From contig NC_087066.1 of the NCBI RefSeq assembly GCF_963678635.1, forward strand, positions 22,911,996 to 22,971,995: 60,000 bases of DNA. The letters run 5' to 3'. This document shows, piece after piece, positions 1-11,279 of this stretch. Position 1 is the stretch's first letter. Each line of letters opens with the position of its first letter. The notes under the pieces were generated by a model. The model made no database searches and was not told the DNA's origin. It worked only from the letters and a program-made list of their open reading frames with translations. The stretch comes from Symsagittifera roscoffensis. Taxonomy: Eukaryota; Xenacoelomorpha; Acoela; Convolutidae. The translations under genes and the position numbers were made by a program.

Positions 1-350
1 CCAGTTGAGCAACATCTGAGGGATTGTGGTATCCTTGGGGTTAATCGGGATACGACATGGAAGGTTATAGACCAAGCAAAGAGTGCAATAGATTGTTAAC
101 ACTGGGGTCCTTACACGTGCGGATAGATAGACGAAGGTTGAATACGCGCAACCTAAAAACCTTTTGCTACCGCTCAGTTGTTGTTCAAGTGATGGCATGG
201 CCCGCACTATGTGCAATTTATTATGACAATTTAAAACGTTCGCATAAAAAAATTTGAAAATCCTTGACCAGAAATTTTATTTCTGAAACTGAATTTTTTT
301 TCAATTATTGTGCAATAGTCAACATTTTAAACGTCATATTTCTAAATAGG
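1..350. other. AT-rich stretch, no gene seen
   Basis: No open frame here has domain-like content or clear splice borders. A 66-codon plus-strand frame near the left edge has no recognisable similarity and is probably chance. Confidence 0.5.
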
Positions 351-490
351 TTATAGTTTTTTTTGTGCAAAAAAAGTTTCACGATTGAGTGCTCTGGAAT
401 TTTTTTTTTATAAAGGACTGTGAAACGAATGAAAAAGTATTGCTTTGATACATCCTATAAAACAGATCTTTTTGCTTCTCTTATTTTGAC
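351..490. repeat. Dispersed AT-rich repeat, copy 1
   Basis: About 140 bp that recurs with roughly 80-85% identity at 1347-1484. Shared landmarks are a TTATAG followed by a T-run, GTGCAAAAA, a 'GACTGTGAAACG' segment and 'AAAACAGATCTTTTTGCTTC'. The middle part is also recognisable, more diverged, near 1022-1080. Family and mechanism are unknown. Confidence 0.7.
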
Positions 491-1021
491 CTGCTGATGG
501 AAAGTCATGAAGCAAAATTTTTTCGAATGAAAAAACTCGAAAAACTCTTTTGTGCAAAACTCTGTTAGCTAGCCCTTTCTTGCTTTCGTTTTTAAGAAAA
601 TACAGACAAACAAAACAGGTTTTAAAAGTATTTAAAGAAAGTTATTAATTTTTTGCGCTATCAAATATCAATCAATTTTGCCCTATATTGAGAGGCAGTG
701 GAAAGTAATATGAAAGCGGAAAAAGACAGTGCTTGCAAAAGACAGTGCTTGCAAAACTAAATTTTTTGGTTGCAGAAAGAGACATTTATAACTTAGTTTT
801 TAAATCCTTTTTGTTTGGTTTTTGATACAACTTACTTCAAATGTTAATAGCCCATCTGTTCTTCAACAACCAACTAACTTTGAGTGAGAGTTATTTACTA
901 CACCAGTTAATTGAACAAAGCAGCAAAACAACCTTTGAAGATTGTCCTCTTTCTTCACGCGTTGATTCTTTTTCGTGTTTCAATTTCAATGCTTCGGCAA
1001 AACGAGTCATGATTTTTTTAA

Positions 1022-1080
1022 ATCAATGACCATGAAACGGATGAATCTTTGCTTATATTTATCCTATAGAACAGACTGTT
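1022..1080. repeat. Dispersed AT-rich repeat, partial diverged copy
   Basis: Shows the 'TGAAACGGATGAA' and 'ATCCTATAGAACAGA' landmarks of the repeats at 351-490 and 1347-1484 in the same order and spacing, but lacks the rest. Confidence 0.45.
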
Positions 1081-1346
1081 TTGAAGTTTTTTTGGTTAAG
1101 TAGTCAATAAACGGGATGAGTTTTTTTGTCATGTTCTTTTTTTGCAATTTTTTTTCGCTCTTCCTTGGTTTAAAATATAACAGATAAACATTTTTTTTGT
1201 TTCAGCGAGTTTAATGGAACTTTTTCATGCTTCAAACTTTAAATGCCACAAGTCGTTTTGTTGCATGGCTTTTCATTAAAGTTATCAGAGAAATGATGAA
1301 AAAATTGAGAGAAAGAAAATTTGGAAAAATCAACTTTCTATATAAA

Positions 1347-1484
1347 TTATAGTTTTTTTTGTGCAAAAAGTGTTTGACGATTCAGTGCTTTGAATTTTTT
1401 TTTGTAAGTGACTGTGAAACGCATGAAAAAGTTTTGTTGCGAAACATCTTATAAAACAGATCTTTTTGCTTCACTTATTTTGAC
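1347..1484. repeat. Dispersed AT-rich repeat, copy 2
   Basis: Second well-preserved copy of the 351-490 repeat, in the same orientation about 1 kb downstream. Substitutions and small T-run length changes separate the two, so this is an older duplication than those at 8-29 kb. Confidence 0.7.
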
Positions 1485-1489
1485 ATTTT

Positions 1490-3220
1490 TAGGGAAAGTT
1501 TTGAAGGAAAGTTAAGTAAACTCTCCGAAAGACCAGATGACATTTGTTAAAAAATTGAGATATTCAATAAAAGTTTTAGAGAGCATTGATTAACTAGGGT
1601 GTGGCAGATTGTATTCAGCGACCAAATCACTCAAATTGAGATAAATTGATGAATTCGAAAACTTTCTTGAGGAGTTTTTGTTTTCCCTACTGGAAAATTA
1701 GAAAACGATAGGGGAGTCGTTGTGAGTCGAAGCGGCAGCTAAAATCAAGGCGAAGCGCGCAAAACTGACACCATCTGATAGAGACTAGAAAAAATTAGAT
1801 GAAGTTTCAAAAACAACGCTTTCTTAGCTTTATTATTTCTTAAAATTCTATAAAAGAGTTAGGCTTTGTATTACGAAAAAAGATCATTAGGAATCCAAAT
1901 TTGTCAATTTTTTAAGGTCAGACTAATTCCAAGTAATGATTAATAACACCGATGATTATCAGTCTTGAAAAAGAGAAAGTCAGTAACAAACAGTTGTTGA
2001 GTTTGAAAAAGAGCAGCAACATAAGTTAACATTTTAAAACTAATTTGAAGTCATCAGGTAGTCAACTGGACCATTTGTTTCATTTCAACGACAGTACACA
2101 AAAAATACTTAGAACTGAGCCCGGTTCTATCTCTAGCTGAGAGTATGTTCGACAACCTGAACAAAACACAACTTTTTTTATCGTGAAAAGTTTTGTATAC
2201 AAAAGTTCTACTAAAATGGTCTATCAACATAGCACTTAGAAAACTTTATGAGCAAGAAAAACCTCCGGAACAAAACAATAAGAAGCAAAAAAATTGACCA
2301 AAATCTTGAAAATTTGCTAAGGGTAGCGGCAGGGGTTCAAGTTAAGTGCAAACATATTAGGTACACACAGAAGCATGTTTTGTTATAGGAGTCTCTCTTG
2401 CAGTCATAAAGGCAGATTTGCGGAGGAAAGAGCTCGAACCCGTTTTGAGGTAAAAGTCACGTGATCTTATGAGTCCCTGGAAAACCTTAAAGGCAGCTTT
2501 CCAGAAAGTAGAGAAGGTAACCTTTAGACAGAAAGAAGTTAAACGTTGAGTTTTTCATTGGTTCCATCAGCATTGTAGTCAACTTTAGGAAATGGAACTT
2601 ACAAACATAGTGAAAAGTTTTTGATTTTAGTCGTCATGATGTGCGAGGTGAGAAAAGTGGCCAACAACCAAAGGAGACGAAAAAATTCCTAAGAAAGGTT
2701 GACGAAATAGTGAGAATTGTGAAAAGAGACTCGAAAAGGGGTGCCAAACGCTGCTTATAAGTTATATCCAAACCTACATGAATAAATTTTGAAATTTTCC
2801 AAGCACTTCAAATTGGATTACGTTGATGATTCCATGAAAGTGAACAGAAAAAAAATTAGAAATTGTTATTCCTTTCATGACGAGAAAAAACATAAAAAAG
2901 GCAAAGCTCATCAACATTTTAGAAGCAGTTTAACTTAAAATATATCGGTGAAATCATAATTTTGAACAAAAACAATGAGTTCGAAAGATAAACCCAGAAT
3001 TATGGACTGATAAGTTTGCCTTGAGGACCCTTGATTAAATCAGCAATTGAAAGGTCAACAAGAGCCGGCGGAAGGGTCAAAATCAAAAAGGTCACGACAA
3101 AACAGACCAACCACTCTAGTTGGTGGCCCAGTACCGAGGCGAATGAAGTAAGAAGTAAGGCCTAGGCAAATAAGCTGCCTTCTAGATTTAAACTCTTGTT
3201 TTTTGCGTGAACTCTTGTTT
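1490..3220. other. AT-rich intergenic or intronic stretch, no gene seen
   Basis: Open frames are very short on both strands. The plus strand is purine-rich over much of this stretch. No domain, RNA gene or long repeat was recognised. Confidence 0.5.
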
Positions 3221-3224
3221 TCTG

Positions 3225-3251
3225 TTCCGGAGCCAATTCGGTTCGCTTAAG
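3225..3251. repeat. 27-bp direct repeat, copy 1
   Basis: The segment beginning GGAGCCAATTCGGTTCGC and ending in AAGACAC occurs again near 3678-3704. The flanks differ, so this is a short perfect repeat rather than a longer duplicated unit. Confidence 0.65.
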
Positions 3252-3448
3252 ACACTAGGTTAACTCCGAAAAGATGACTAACACGTACGAAAACGTCTAT
3301 GCGAGTATTGAAAGGAGGGCACCAGGGAAGGATTGTCAAGGGAGATTAGACTAAGCTTCAGTGTATGTGGAGTTCATCTTTTAAACTAGTGGGATGACTT
3401 GAGTTTTAGCCATTTTGGACCAAACTCCACCAAAAAGCTGTTTTTAAA

Positions 3449-4480
3449 TTAGTGCATTTTTTCTTGCTTTCTTAAGAGATTTGGGTTGCCCTCTGCAATT
3501 GCAGAGGCATTAGAAAAAAACTTATCAACTACATTTGTAATAAGTTCATCACAACAATCAGCCCTCTGAAACAGTCGTCCGCTTACATCACATTTGAGGT
3601 GAAGAGAAGTAGGCCCTATGACCATTGGCACAAGGGTCAGGGACACTACCTCTTTTGTTTTTGTACCTTATTCTGTAGGAGCCAATTCGGTTCGCTTAAG
3701 ACACGGGACTACAAAATCATGTTACAGCTCAAAGGCCACTACCAAAAGACCCCCATTCTAGAAACAAGAACACCAGACCATGTCTCTAATTAGCTAGAAC
3801 AGGCGAACGCCATTAAAAACAGGGTTGGAAACTCAAGTATACCATTAGTTTTTATTAGACAGTGGACCTTTGATCCAATTCAGATGGATCAACCGAAAAC
3901 CTGTCTTATCTCAACATGACTGTGTAATATACACTAATGAAAAAAATTTCAGTACGCACACAGTGACGCAACTCTGGAACTAATTAAACATTGGAATTGA
4001 AGAAATTCTAGAAGTTTGAAGAAATTACTAGTTTTAACTCAAGTTGTTTTAATGTTTGGACCCTTGGGTTGCTTCACTTGTCGATCTGCCCAATCAAGAA
4101 TCTCCTTGTCCCAGTAATAATACTCGCATTGAATCATGGCATTCCCTATCAGTAACAAGACAACTCTACTACTCGAGATTAATGTTTTATTAGACAATTT
4201 ATCTGCAGACTGATTTTCTGTCCACTTTCCAGCAATTGTATGTCGAGTCTTCTGATTTTTGACTTCTTACTTCAGATGCTGCAATAAACTTTAGCATGAC
4301 AGGGCCAATTCGAATTTTCCAAAAAACACTATTTCTCAAAATCAACATAAAACTTCAGAAAATGACCGATCTCATACAACCCGGTCTTAAGATCGATAAG
4401 CTCATTGCGCGTCGTCATCATATCAGTGAGCCTCCAGAATTGCGAATATATCTCAAGATACAGTGCCAGTGGTCAATTAC
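3449..4480 (-). pseudogene. Downstream coding remnants of the macro/SGNH element
   Basis: Three short minus-strand open stretches have protein-like composition: about 4329-4480 (contains SQFWRLTDMM and LYEIGHFLKF), about 4039-4185 (contains EYYYWDKEILDWADRQV) and 3449-3646 (contains CCDELITNVVDKFF). They lie in different frames and are separated by stops. Each follows the orientation of the large broken coding block at 4.8-22.6 kb, so the simplest reading is that they are its most 3' remains. No family is recognised. A set of unrelated chance frames remains possible, because each is under 70 codons. Confidence 0.35.
3678..3704. repeat. 27-bp direct repeat, copy 2
   Basis: Perfect match to the copy near 3225, in the same orientation about 450 bp away. 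It lies just outside the minus-strand coding remnant that ends at 3449. Confidence 0.65.
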
Positions 4481-4814
4481 AGAAGTTCGCAGCAGTTTCA
4501 ACCTAATCTACACCCCCAAAATTTACACCCATGTTAAATGGTCACTCTATAGCTGAACAGCAATTAAATTCTTCATCCAACTGCACCTTGGATTTTAGCT
4601 TTACAAGCCGTTTAAAATTTCTTTTCATCAACCCACTCTGAAAATTGTCATGCAAAGTTTTGATATATAAATATAGTATATTCACTAAAAATAGTTTGAG
4701 ATTGAAATCTCGGTTTTGTTCCCTCAGTATTCATCGGAGTTCACGCTCAACCCTCAAGACCTCTTCCCTACTCAAAACTTAAGATTTCACCCAGATATAA
4801 ACTGTTAAACTGAC

Positions 4815-5367
4815 TTAAACTGTTCCCCTTGCCTTCAAGGTACTGGACCCAGATGCACTCGACACGGTGATCTGCCTAGTCAATTCTTCTTCATCATGGG
4901 AACTTATCACGTTTTCTTCCCATGCCTTCATTTCCTCGTAAACTCGCATCCACTTTTTCTGTTCCGGCAATCTTCTTGAAAAATTCGGTAGTTTCTTCAC
5001 CTGGGGTTCTCTGTTTAAACAAGACGAGTGATGTAGGCTCAAGTTTACATTTTTCGCTAGATCTTCCTCCATATTCCCTCGCTAGATATTCCCTCGCTTT
5101 AGTATTGTCTCTTGATACCTTGCCAGCCCGTTTCCATCCCGTGGTTATTCCATTGCGATGGGTAAGCAGCGGCCTCTTGAAAGCCTCTGGTCCTATCTCT
5201 GTCAGGAACGGAAGATATTTCCTTTGATGCTTCTTCATGTGGTTTTGCGTCAAGGCATGCAACCAAGAGGTCAACGTCGCCCTATACCATGAAAAGAATC
5301 GTACCGGGCTCCAGACCTTGTTCAATTCCATCGGTATAGCGAACACGTTGCCAGCAGTCTCAGACAT
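4815..5367 (-). pseudogene. Broken minus-strand coding region, element 3' part
   Basis: Two overlapping minus-strand frames (5367-4894 and 5072-4815) look like one coding sequence with a frameshift near 4990-5060. The upstream frame reads plausibly through WSPVRFFSWYRATLTSWLHA, then Lys/Arg/Glu-rich stretches. Coding character continues in the second frame with EQKKWMRVYEEMKAWEENV and an acidic end before a stop at 4815. The G+C content is higher than in the flanks. I recognise no domain. It is in line with, and same-stranded as, the blocks at 5.6-8.1 kb. Confidence 0.45.
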
Positions 5368-5567
5368 TCAAGCCTCCTGCTGTAACCGATCGCGTGTTTC
5401 GCTTCCACGGTCACTGCTTTCGACTCTCGGTCTTTCATCACGTTCTCCTCGATCTATCGCAGCGCCAGCATCGAGCTCACTACGAAGACGGTCACCTTCT
5501 GTTGGTAATCTGGTAACCCTATCGTCAGAATTTTGTCAATATCACATATCAAGCAAATTTTGCTCTT

Positions 5568-6280
5568 CTATGGATAACACGCGGTCTGTGCCAAACAATG
5601 GCATGGATAATCTCCATGCGTCAAGTTAATGCTCCGGAGGTTGCGTTCTGCAGAAGTTTCGAGCAAAGGTTCGAAATCCATCATCTTTGTGTGGGTTGAG
5701 TCATTTCCGTCCACGGCTGGGACGTTATCGATAACTTTGAAATTCGTAATTTGCTTTTCAAAATCACTACAATTCCCCCTCTCGAGACTCAAGAGTTTTT
5801 CTCCCCAAGTTTCACTCAAGTCTTCTACTCTGGTTCCAGGTACTGTTGGCCACTTTTTTTTCAGTAGTCCGTGCGAGTGATGTGACATTCTTCTCAGTCG
5901 CACACTCTTGGGTACCGAGAGGGCCTTGTCAATCATCAACCTCTGGCTAAACGCCTCCACCATCGACATGTGTAATGGGTAATAGCTCCCGCAGAAGTTT
6001 GCCATTACTGGCCCCACAAAAGACTTCGCTTTCATCGGAAAGCTGTATGCCTCACTCGCCGGAACTCCATTTCCGCTTCCAAGCCAACCTTCCATCCATT
6101 GATATGTTTCTGAATTACTTCCAAAACTCCAGGCCAGTTTTCCACAACCAATGCCGTGATTAGATGGTGTTCAGATTTTAGCAACCCTAACGACACCAGA
6201 CTACACATACTCGAGAAGAATCCTAGGGCTGTCCTCAAAGATCTGTACCTCATTTTTCTTCTTCTCCGAAACTTCACCAA
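5568..6280 (-). pseudogene. Broken minus-strand coding region, unknown domain
   Basis: Frames 6280-6032 and 6095-5568 appear to be two pieces of one coding sequence separated by a frameshift near 6060. The first ends in a helical-looking stretch (ENWPGVLEVIQKHINGW). The second contains AKSFVGPVMANFCGSYYPLH, MVEAFSQRLMIDK and a long polar tail. The change from one sensible frame to another within a few dozen bases is what an indel in a former gene gives. No family is recognised; in particular no reverse transcriptase, integrase or protease motif is visible. Confidence 0.45.
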
Positions 6281-6536
6281 TTCACGTGGCTAAGTCGTTT
6301 CTCTGGAATGGCTGAATTCTCACGCATGATCGTCCCTCAGATGATTATCCTCCACCTCCGGTTGCGAAATCAGGGCAACTCCCTGGTTTCATCTTCTTCG
6401 GCAGTTCGTCTCTAGGTTTGAACAATTTGTCTTTGGGCTCTACACGATGGGGCAAGATCAGCTTGATTATCTGCTCTGTGGTCTCTTCATTCAAACTCGC
6501 TTGAGGATGTGGGCACTAAGAAGGACTCAACAGCTT

Positions 6537-7110
6537 TCAGACCACTCTCAAGCTCGTCAACAATACCTTGTCCTCACCACCTAGCCCCAATTCTACTCTT
6601 TTCTCTGATCGTGGCACAAACATAGTCTCGGGTTCATTCTCACGAAGTGAGATCAAGCTTGGCTTTTCCCTCTCTGTCGTATCGATTTCCAATATTTTTT
6701 CCTTCCTGGTTTTCAGCAACTCTATGACCGCAAAAATTTTTTAAGCTGCTCTTGTGTCTGTTCTCAAGAAGGGGCTGTATGATATCCTCATGACGCCAGA
6801 GACTTATATTTTCCTCGCTTTGAGGGCTTCGAGTACTCCTCCGCCTCGATCATGGCACGATGCACGTCCTGACTGCTGTCGAGCTTCTTGTTTGAGAACT
6901 CACGGATCTCGTCATTCTTCGCATTGTTCTCAACAGTTTACCTGGAATCATCGTCTTTCTCAATCCAGGCGTTCTGGTATACATTCAAGATGATGCTCGA
7001 GATCCTAAGCTCCAACGCCCTTTTTCGTTGCCTTCTGGTAGCAAGCTTGCATCACCGCGTCAGTTTTCACTGACATGATCCTTGTCGCATGAGGTCGGAT
7101 AATCCAGCGC
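6537..7110 (-). pseudogene. Degenerate minus-strand coding remnants
   Basis: The minus strand has a charged open stretch at 6719-6537 (LKTRKEKILEIDTTEREKPS, an acidic/basic pattern). Farther upstream, near 6990-7110, is a short stretch reading MSVKTDAVMQACYQKATKKG in another frame. Several stops lie between them. Nothing is recognised; the interpretation rests on protein-like composition and alignment with neighbouring blocks of the same element. Confidence 0.3.
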
Positions 7111-7210
7111 AACCCCAGCCAGTCACGGCGTGAACAGCAGCTAACCCTTAGTCCTGGAGAAGGGATTTGCCATCAGAAGCTTGGCGGATGAGAGTGCCCT
7201 TATTTCGTTT

Positions 7211-7780
7211 TTAAAGTACTCTAGCAGTATTTTCTCCCAGGTTCATCCTAACTGGCTCCTCACTTCCAGCTTTTTCACTTCTGCTTCTTGTTGTGTGGCC
7301 CATTTCCGGCGCTTTCTGGACACTCCCCAATCCAGTTTCTTTAGACAACTCTCTAGTTCCTTTATCGTGTGTAGAGCTATCCACCAAGAACAAGCTGTGT
7401 TCCTCGCGAGAATTTTCGCTAGGGGATTGCTCGCGATTTGTTGTCCAACGCTCTGGTTGACTCGAGACCCAGTGCTTTCCGACATCCACCTCCCATGTTT
7501 GTCCACTGGTGGATCTTCTCTTTATCTTCTTTCTTTGTGGTTTAAAGTCCTCTTCTGTCACTGGATCTGATGCAGACTCCAAGTCTGCCATCACTTCCGC
7601 CAATTTCCTAGATGTAGAATTGTCTCTGTAAGCTGCTGTTTTCCATCTCGTCGAAACCATCGGAGGGGTCTCTTTCAAGTTCGCGTCCAAAACAGCTTCC
7701 GCTGAAGGACTCCCCTCTTCCGTCTCTCGCTTCCTCTTCCTTGACATCGACTCTTTGCTTGTGGGTGTAAGCACAATCAA
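7211..7780 (-). pseudogene. Broken coding region with basic, NLS-like start
   Basis: A minus-strand frame from 7780 begins with a basic cluster (SRKRKRETEEG) and continues through an acidic/polar region to a second basic cluster (KPQRKKIKRRS). After about 7500 the better coding frame is 7506-7243, with helical content such as NPLAKILARNTACSWWIALH and KKLDWGVSRKRRKWATQQEA. A frameshift near 7500 would join them. The basic clusters resemble nuclear-localisation or nucleic-acid-binding segments, which is inference from composition only. No domain is recognised. Confidence 0.45.
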
Positions 7781-7920
7781 AACTGCAGCGGCTACCTTTT
7801 CTTGGCCCTCTTCCTCTGACTCTTGCCTTCCCTGTTTTATTTTGTCTCAGGTATCTTTTTTTAATTTTTAGCTTTAGTTATAATAACTTTTAAGCTATAA
7901 TAATAGGTTTATTTTGTTAC

Positions 7921-8127
7921 TCATTTTGATCTTAACTTTTCAGTTTCACTTTTTCTTTTTAGATTAGAGCTGTCTTTACAGGATCTAGGTGCGGGGTCCG
8001 GCCTCGTCCCTTGCATATGAACCATCTTGCTGAGCAACACCTCCCTCGGCATTTTGTCCAACCCAGTTCCCATCAAGACAGGCTCTCCGATTTTTACCAC
8101 GATGTCCCACAGTTCGTTCTTAAACAA
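7921..8127 (-). pseudogene. Short minus-strand coding remnant
   Basis: A 68-codon frame starts with FKNELWDIVVKIGEPVLMG, which reads as ordinary protein, and ends in a basic tail before an AT-rich gap (7830-7930). It lies between the duplicated unit beginning at 8314 and the block at 7.2-7.8 kb. Unrecognised. Confidence 0.35.
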
Positions 8128-8758
8128 CTACGTTCCGTTCCACTTTCTGATTGAGTTCAGCCAAGAACTTTTGCCATTCCTCTTGATCCAGAGTACTCGA
8201 GAACATCGTTTTGATTGCTTCGAAGATGTTCTTCTCTTTGCTCTCGCTACTCAAGAGTACCATGCCCAAATCTGCTGGCTGACTGCCAAGCTGCAAACTC
8301 TTTCGAGGGGATCCTAGGGGTGGCGTTGCTGTGTCCGCCTATTCCTCTCAACTCAGGTCCTGTAACAGCTCACGTGTGGTGCCTCGACTGTATGTGTCGG
8401 CTGCCACCTGTCCAGTTGGTTTTTTTTCGTATCCATATCCTAGCCGGGTTCACCGAGAGCTTCCTCCATCTTTCCCTTTCCGTCACATCCGAGCGTTCTA
8501 GCTTCAAGGCAACCTCAAATCTTTTCTCGACTGGAAGACTTCTTTTGTCTGAGAAGTGTCAATTGACAGAAGTAATTGGGTTGGGTCTTTTGTAAACCAT
8601 GAGGGTACGTGAATAGCGCCCGCTTCATCAGGCCTATGTCCCTAGCTTTGTAACTCCACCTCTTCCAAGCCATAGGGCACCAGATGCTTCCTTGTGCTGC
8701 ATCTTGATTCTGACTTCAGGTCCAAGTGTCCTACCTCCACTATGATTCGGCCCTCGCT

Positions 8759-9046
8759 CTATACTGGGTGCTTGTTTTCAAACTCGGCCTTCTCAAGCAC
8801 GCTGTTCACGTTAAGTACGTCACACTTCGGTGGCTTTGACCCTCTCATCTTTCGTCCAGGATAAAATCTTGATCTCAGTAGAATGAAAGTGTTCGCCGCG
8901 GAGTACCCGATAATCAGGGGGTTCCAGCACTGTGTAAACACAGTTTGTTGTCTCTCTACGAATTTTCTTGCCTGCACTAACGGCACTAGCAGCGTATTAT
9001 TCATTCCAAGGTCATGAGCCTCAGAGCGGCAGCATATATCGCACAA
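8759..9046 (-). pseudogene. Element remnant with Cys-rich start, copy 1
   Basis: A 95-codon minus-strand frame begins LCDICCRSEAHDLGM, a cysteine/histidine cluster vaguely like a degenerate zinc knuckle but lacking the last cysteine. It continues with hydrophobic and charged stretches (NTLLVPLVQARKFVERQQ; NPLIIGYSAANTFILLRSR). A stop at 8759 interrupts it, and the same frame continues with protein-like sequence beyond. Function is not known. The zinc-binding idea is weak because spacing does not fit CX2CX4HX4C. Confidence 0.4.
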
Positions 9047-9173
9047 GAATTACCTTTAGCTTCTTCCATATCAAGTCAAAGGCCTCCCTCCAAGGCGGTA
9101 TCCTCGAGATCTCTCCAGCTTGTTGCTCCAAAGGATTCAAATTCCAGAACTTTGGGTAAGCCTCAACTGAACC

Positions 9174-9416
9174 CTATCGTTTTCTATCCATCCTGCACTG
9201 CAGCTGGCCCCTGAATTTCAGTACTATCAACTCAGGATCCTTGAACTTTCCAAACAACGCCGTCTCGCTCATTTGGCTCTCAAGTGTCCTTGTTTGCACC
9301 AGTTGTGTGCCGTCCAATCCAGAACGCGGAGCAAGCTCACATGTATAACTGAATGTCGATACGCCGTATTCAAGGGGTTTGGAAAGGCATTGGTTACTGG
9401 AAACGCAGGCCACCAC
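9174..9416 (-). pseudogene. Element remnant, copy 1
   Basis: An 80-codon minus-strand frame containing YGVSTFSYTCELAPRSGLDG and FGKFKDPELIVLKFRGQLQ, the latter reading like a beta-rich segment. It sits upstream of the Cys-rich fragment in the direction of reading. No family is recognised. The duplicate at 17144-17386 encodes the same residues. Confidence 0.4.
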
Positions 9417-9980
9417 TTCTCACAGCCCTCTCACTACCCTAGATGATTAAATAATATTTCTAGGCATAGGTCCGTCAAGAGAGGCATACCTCCGTTCACT
9501 TCCATGACTTGTTCTTTGGTCTTCGGCTCCATTTCTTCCCCTGTCAACTGTCGATTTTTTGCATCATAAGATACTCCACGAAAAGAGTTTTCAATCTCGC
9601 AGCACATTTGTAGGTCTGAAGACGTGGGTGAGCTCTAGCAACGGCCTTGGGTCCACATACTTCATCAGACGATGATATACCGCCAAATTTCCATGCGTCA
9701 GGAGGCTCAGCGTCAAGTATCCATCGATCCTCAGAGTCTCCCCACCCCTACTGAACATGAAGCCGGTCCCATATTGAACCAGTATCTAGGGAACCAGTGT
9801 ATTGAACCAGTATTTGAACAGGTCCTAGATGAATGTACCGAAGATGTTCTCCCCGCGAAGAACAACCCATCGATATACTTCTTCTCTCAGCATGGACTCG
9901 AAAATCCCAATATCTCATGCGCCTTTCTCGTTCTCAACTCTCCCATGGTGCGATCTTTCCAGAAATCCTTGATGATCGTG

Positions 9981-10407
9981 TCATGCCCAGGAGACGAATG
10001 TTTCCACCGTCAATTCCTTCTTTTCTGCTTGCTCGAGCTGGTTCTGCATAAATTCCCGCACTTGATTTATCAAGGAAGGTGCTGTCTCCTTCGTCTTGTC
10101 ACCCACACTTTCCAATCTCGGCGTCAGAAGCAGCCATCTTTTTTTCTCTTGAATGAGGCGATACAGCATCGGTACCCGTTGATTCTTCGCGTACGCTACA
10201 TTTCGTGGGTAGTGTATGGGCCGCTTCCAGCTGCTCGGGGAGCTCACAATTGTGAGTTCCAGGACCTGGAACCACAAGCTCGCGGTCAAATAGTTTCGAC
10301 TTCTCCAGTTCTAATTCTCGATTAGGAGCAGCCATCAGCATACGCAGTCCGCTGCCTTCAGCTATTAGGAAAAGGACCGCATACACGAATTGAAGGGCAG
10401 GCGGCAT
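9981..10407 (-). pseudogene. Element remnant, two overlapping frames, copy 1
   Basis: Coding character moves from frame 10407-10099 (LFDRELVVPGPGTHNCELPE) to frame 10289-9981 (VPMLYRLIQEKKRWLLLTPR, then SLINQVREFMQNQLEQAEKK), as expected after an indel near 10200. The second part is predicted helical from its pattern. The opposite strand has a 217-codon open frame over the same bases, but its composition is not protein-like. Unrecognised. The duplicate is at 17951-18377. Confidence 0.4.
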
Positions 10408-10652
10408 GCTCGCGTACCCTGGCGTTGCCTCAACACCACCTTCGTCTTCGATCCCGGTCTGGCCGCCATCAACTATTGTATCTCATTCATCGCGGTGAGC
10501 AACGTTTGATTTTCTGTGGCACAGGTTCCCCGTTCCACAAGAGCTCTAGAAAACCCGCTGATGCAGGTGATCATTCATTCCCGCAAACTGTAGCAATTAC
10601 GGCTCGCATGGACTCTCCGACTTCACAGCTACCACCGATGTGAACATCTGGT

Positions 10653-11186
10653 TCAGTTTGGCCACCGGCAACATTGATATGAAAGTTTCCGGTCATAACA
10701 ATTTCTCCATTTTTCTCGCGAAGTCTGGACCCGCGACGACCACCACTCGTGCGGTTCCTGGATCGGAGCGATAATAATGGCCAGCTGGGACGCTCCATAC
10801 TCCTCCCCGTATCTCGCTTCTTTTGCCAATTTTGAGCCGCCCGCGTCGGCAGTGTCAGGGAGCCCCAGAGCCTTGGGGTTTGAAAGCTTCTCTACCACTC
10901 GTAATTGCGCTGGTGTCTCCACCGTACTTCTGGACAGGCCCGCGCGTTGTTTTGGTTGTTCCGCAATCATGCCCAGACTCCCCAGCTCGTTCAGTGGTTT
11001 ATAGTTGATCGTGCCAAGGATCGACCTCCTCGGAACACCTGTCAGCTCCGATGTCTCCAAGGTTCTTTCTCGAGAAAATTGCGCTTCTTGCGCCATCAGC
11101 CAGTCTACGCAATAATGGCTGCTTGGGTCCGCATGAGGAAATTTCTCGAGCTCAAGAATTTCCATTAACTCTCGCCAGCAGACCAA
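10653..11186 (-). pseudogene. Unrecognised coding remnant after the SGNH module, copy 1
   Basis: A 177-codon minus-strand frame, the longest of the element. It begins CWRELMEILELEKFPHADPS and continues HYCVDWLMAQEAQFSRERTL, both protein-like, then becomes Gly/Ala/Lys-rich (KALGLPDTADAGGSKLAKEA). It starts about 90 bp downstream of the stop of the SGNH-like segment, so it probably belonged to the same polyprotein. It ends in sequence without coding character. No domain is recognised. Copies lie at 12889-13422 and 18623-19156; a truncated one lies at 24231-24538. Confidence 0.45.
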
Positions 11187-11279
11187 ATCCTTCGGGGACA
11201 GTTATTTAGGTATCTGGTCTTGCTCGTGCCTTCCGGGGCCTCTCTCGTGGATCTCTATCTTCCACTACGACTGACGACA

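Noticed and set aside
9672-10325. 217-codon plus-strand frame (duplicate at 17642-18295)
   Set aside because: It overlaps minus-strand remnants that fit the collinear element. Its own composition has no domain pattern and it lies in a decayed region.
10571-10798. Minus frame ending in the Gly/Arg-rich stretch TSGGRRGSRLREKN
   Set aside because: It overlaps the longer 177-codon frame and is not continuous with other element pieces. One of the two frames may follow a frameshift from the other, but this cannot be decided.
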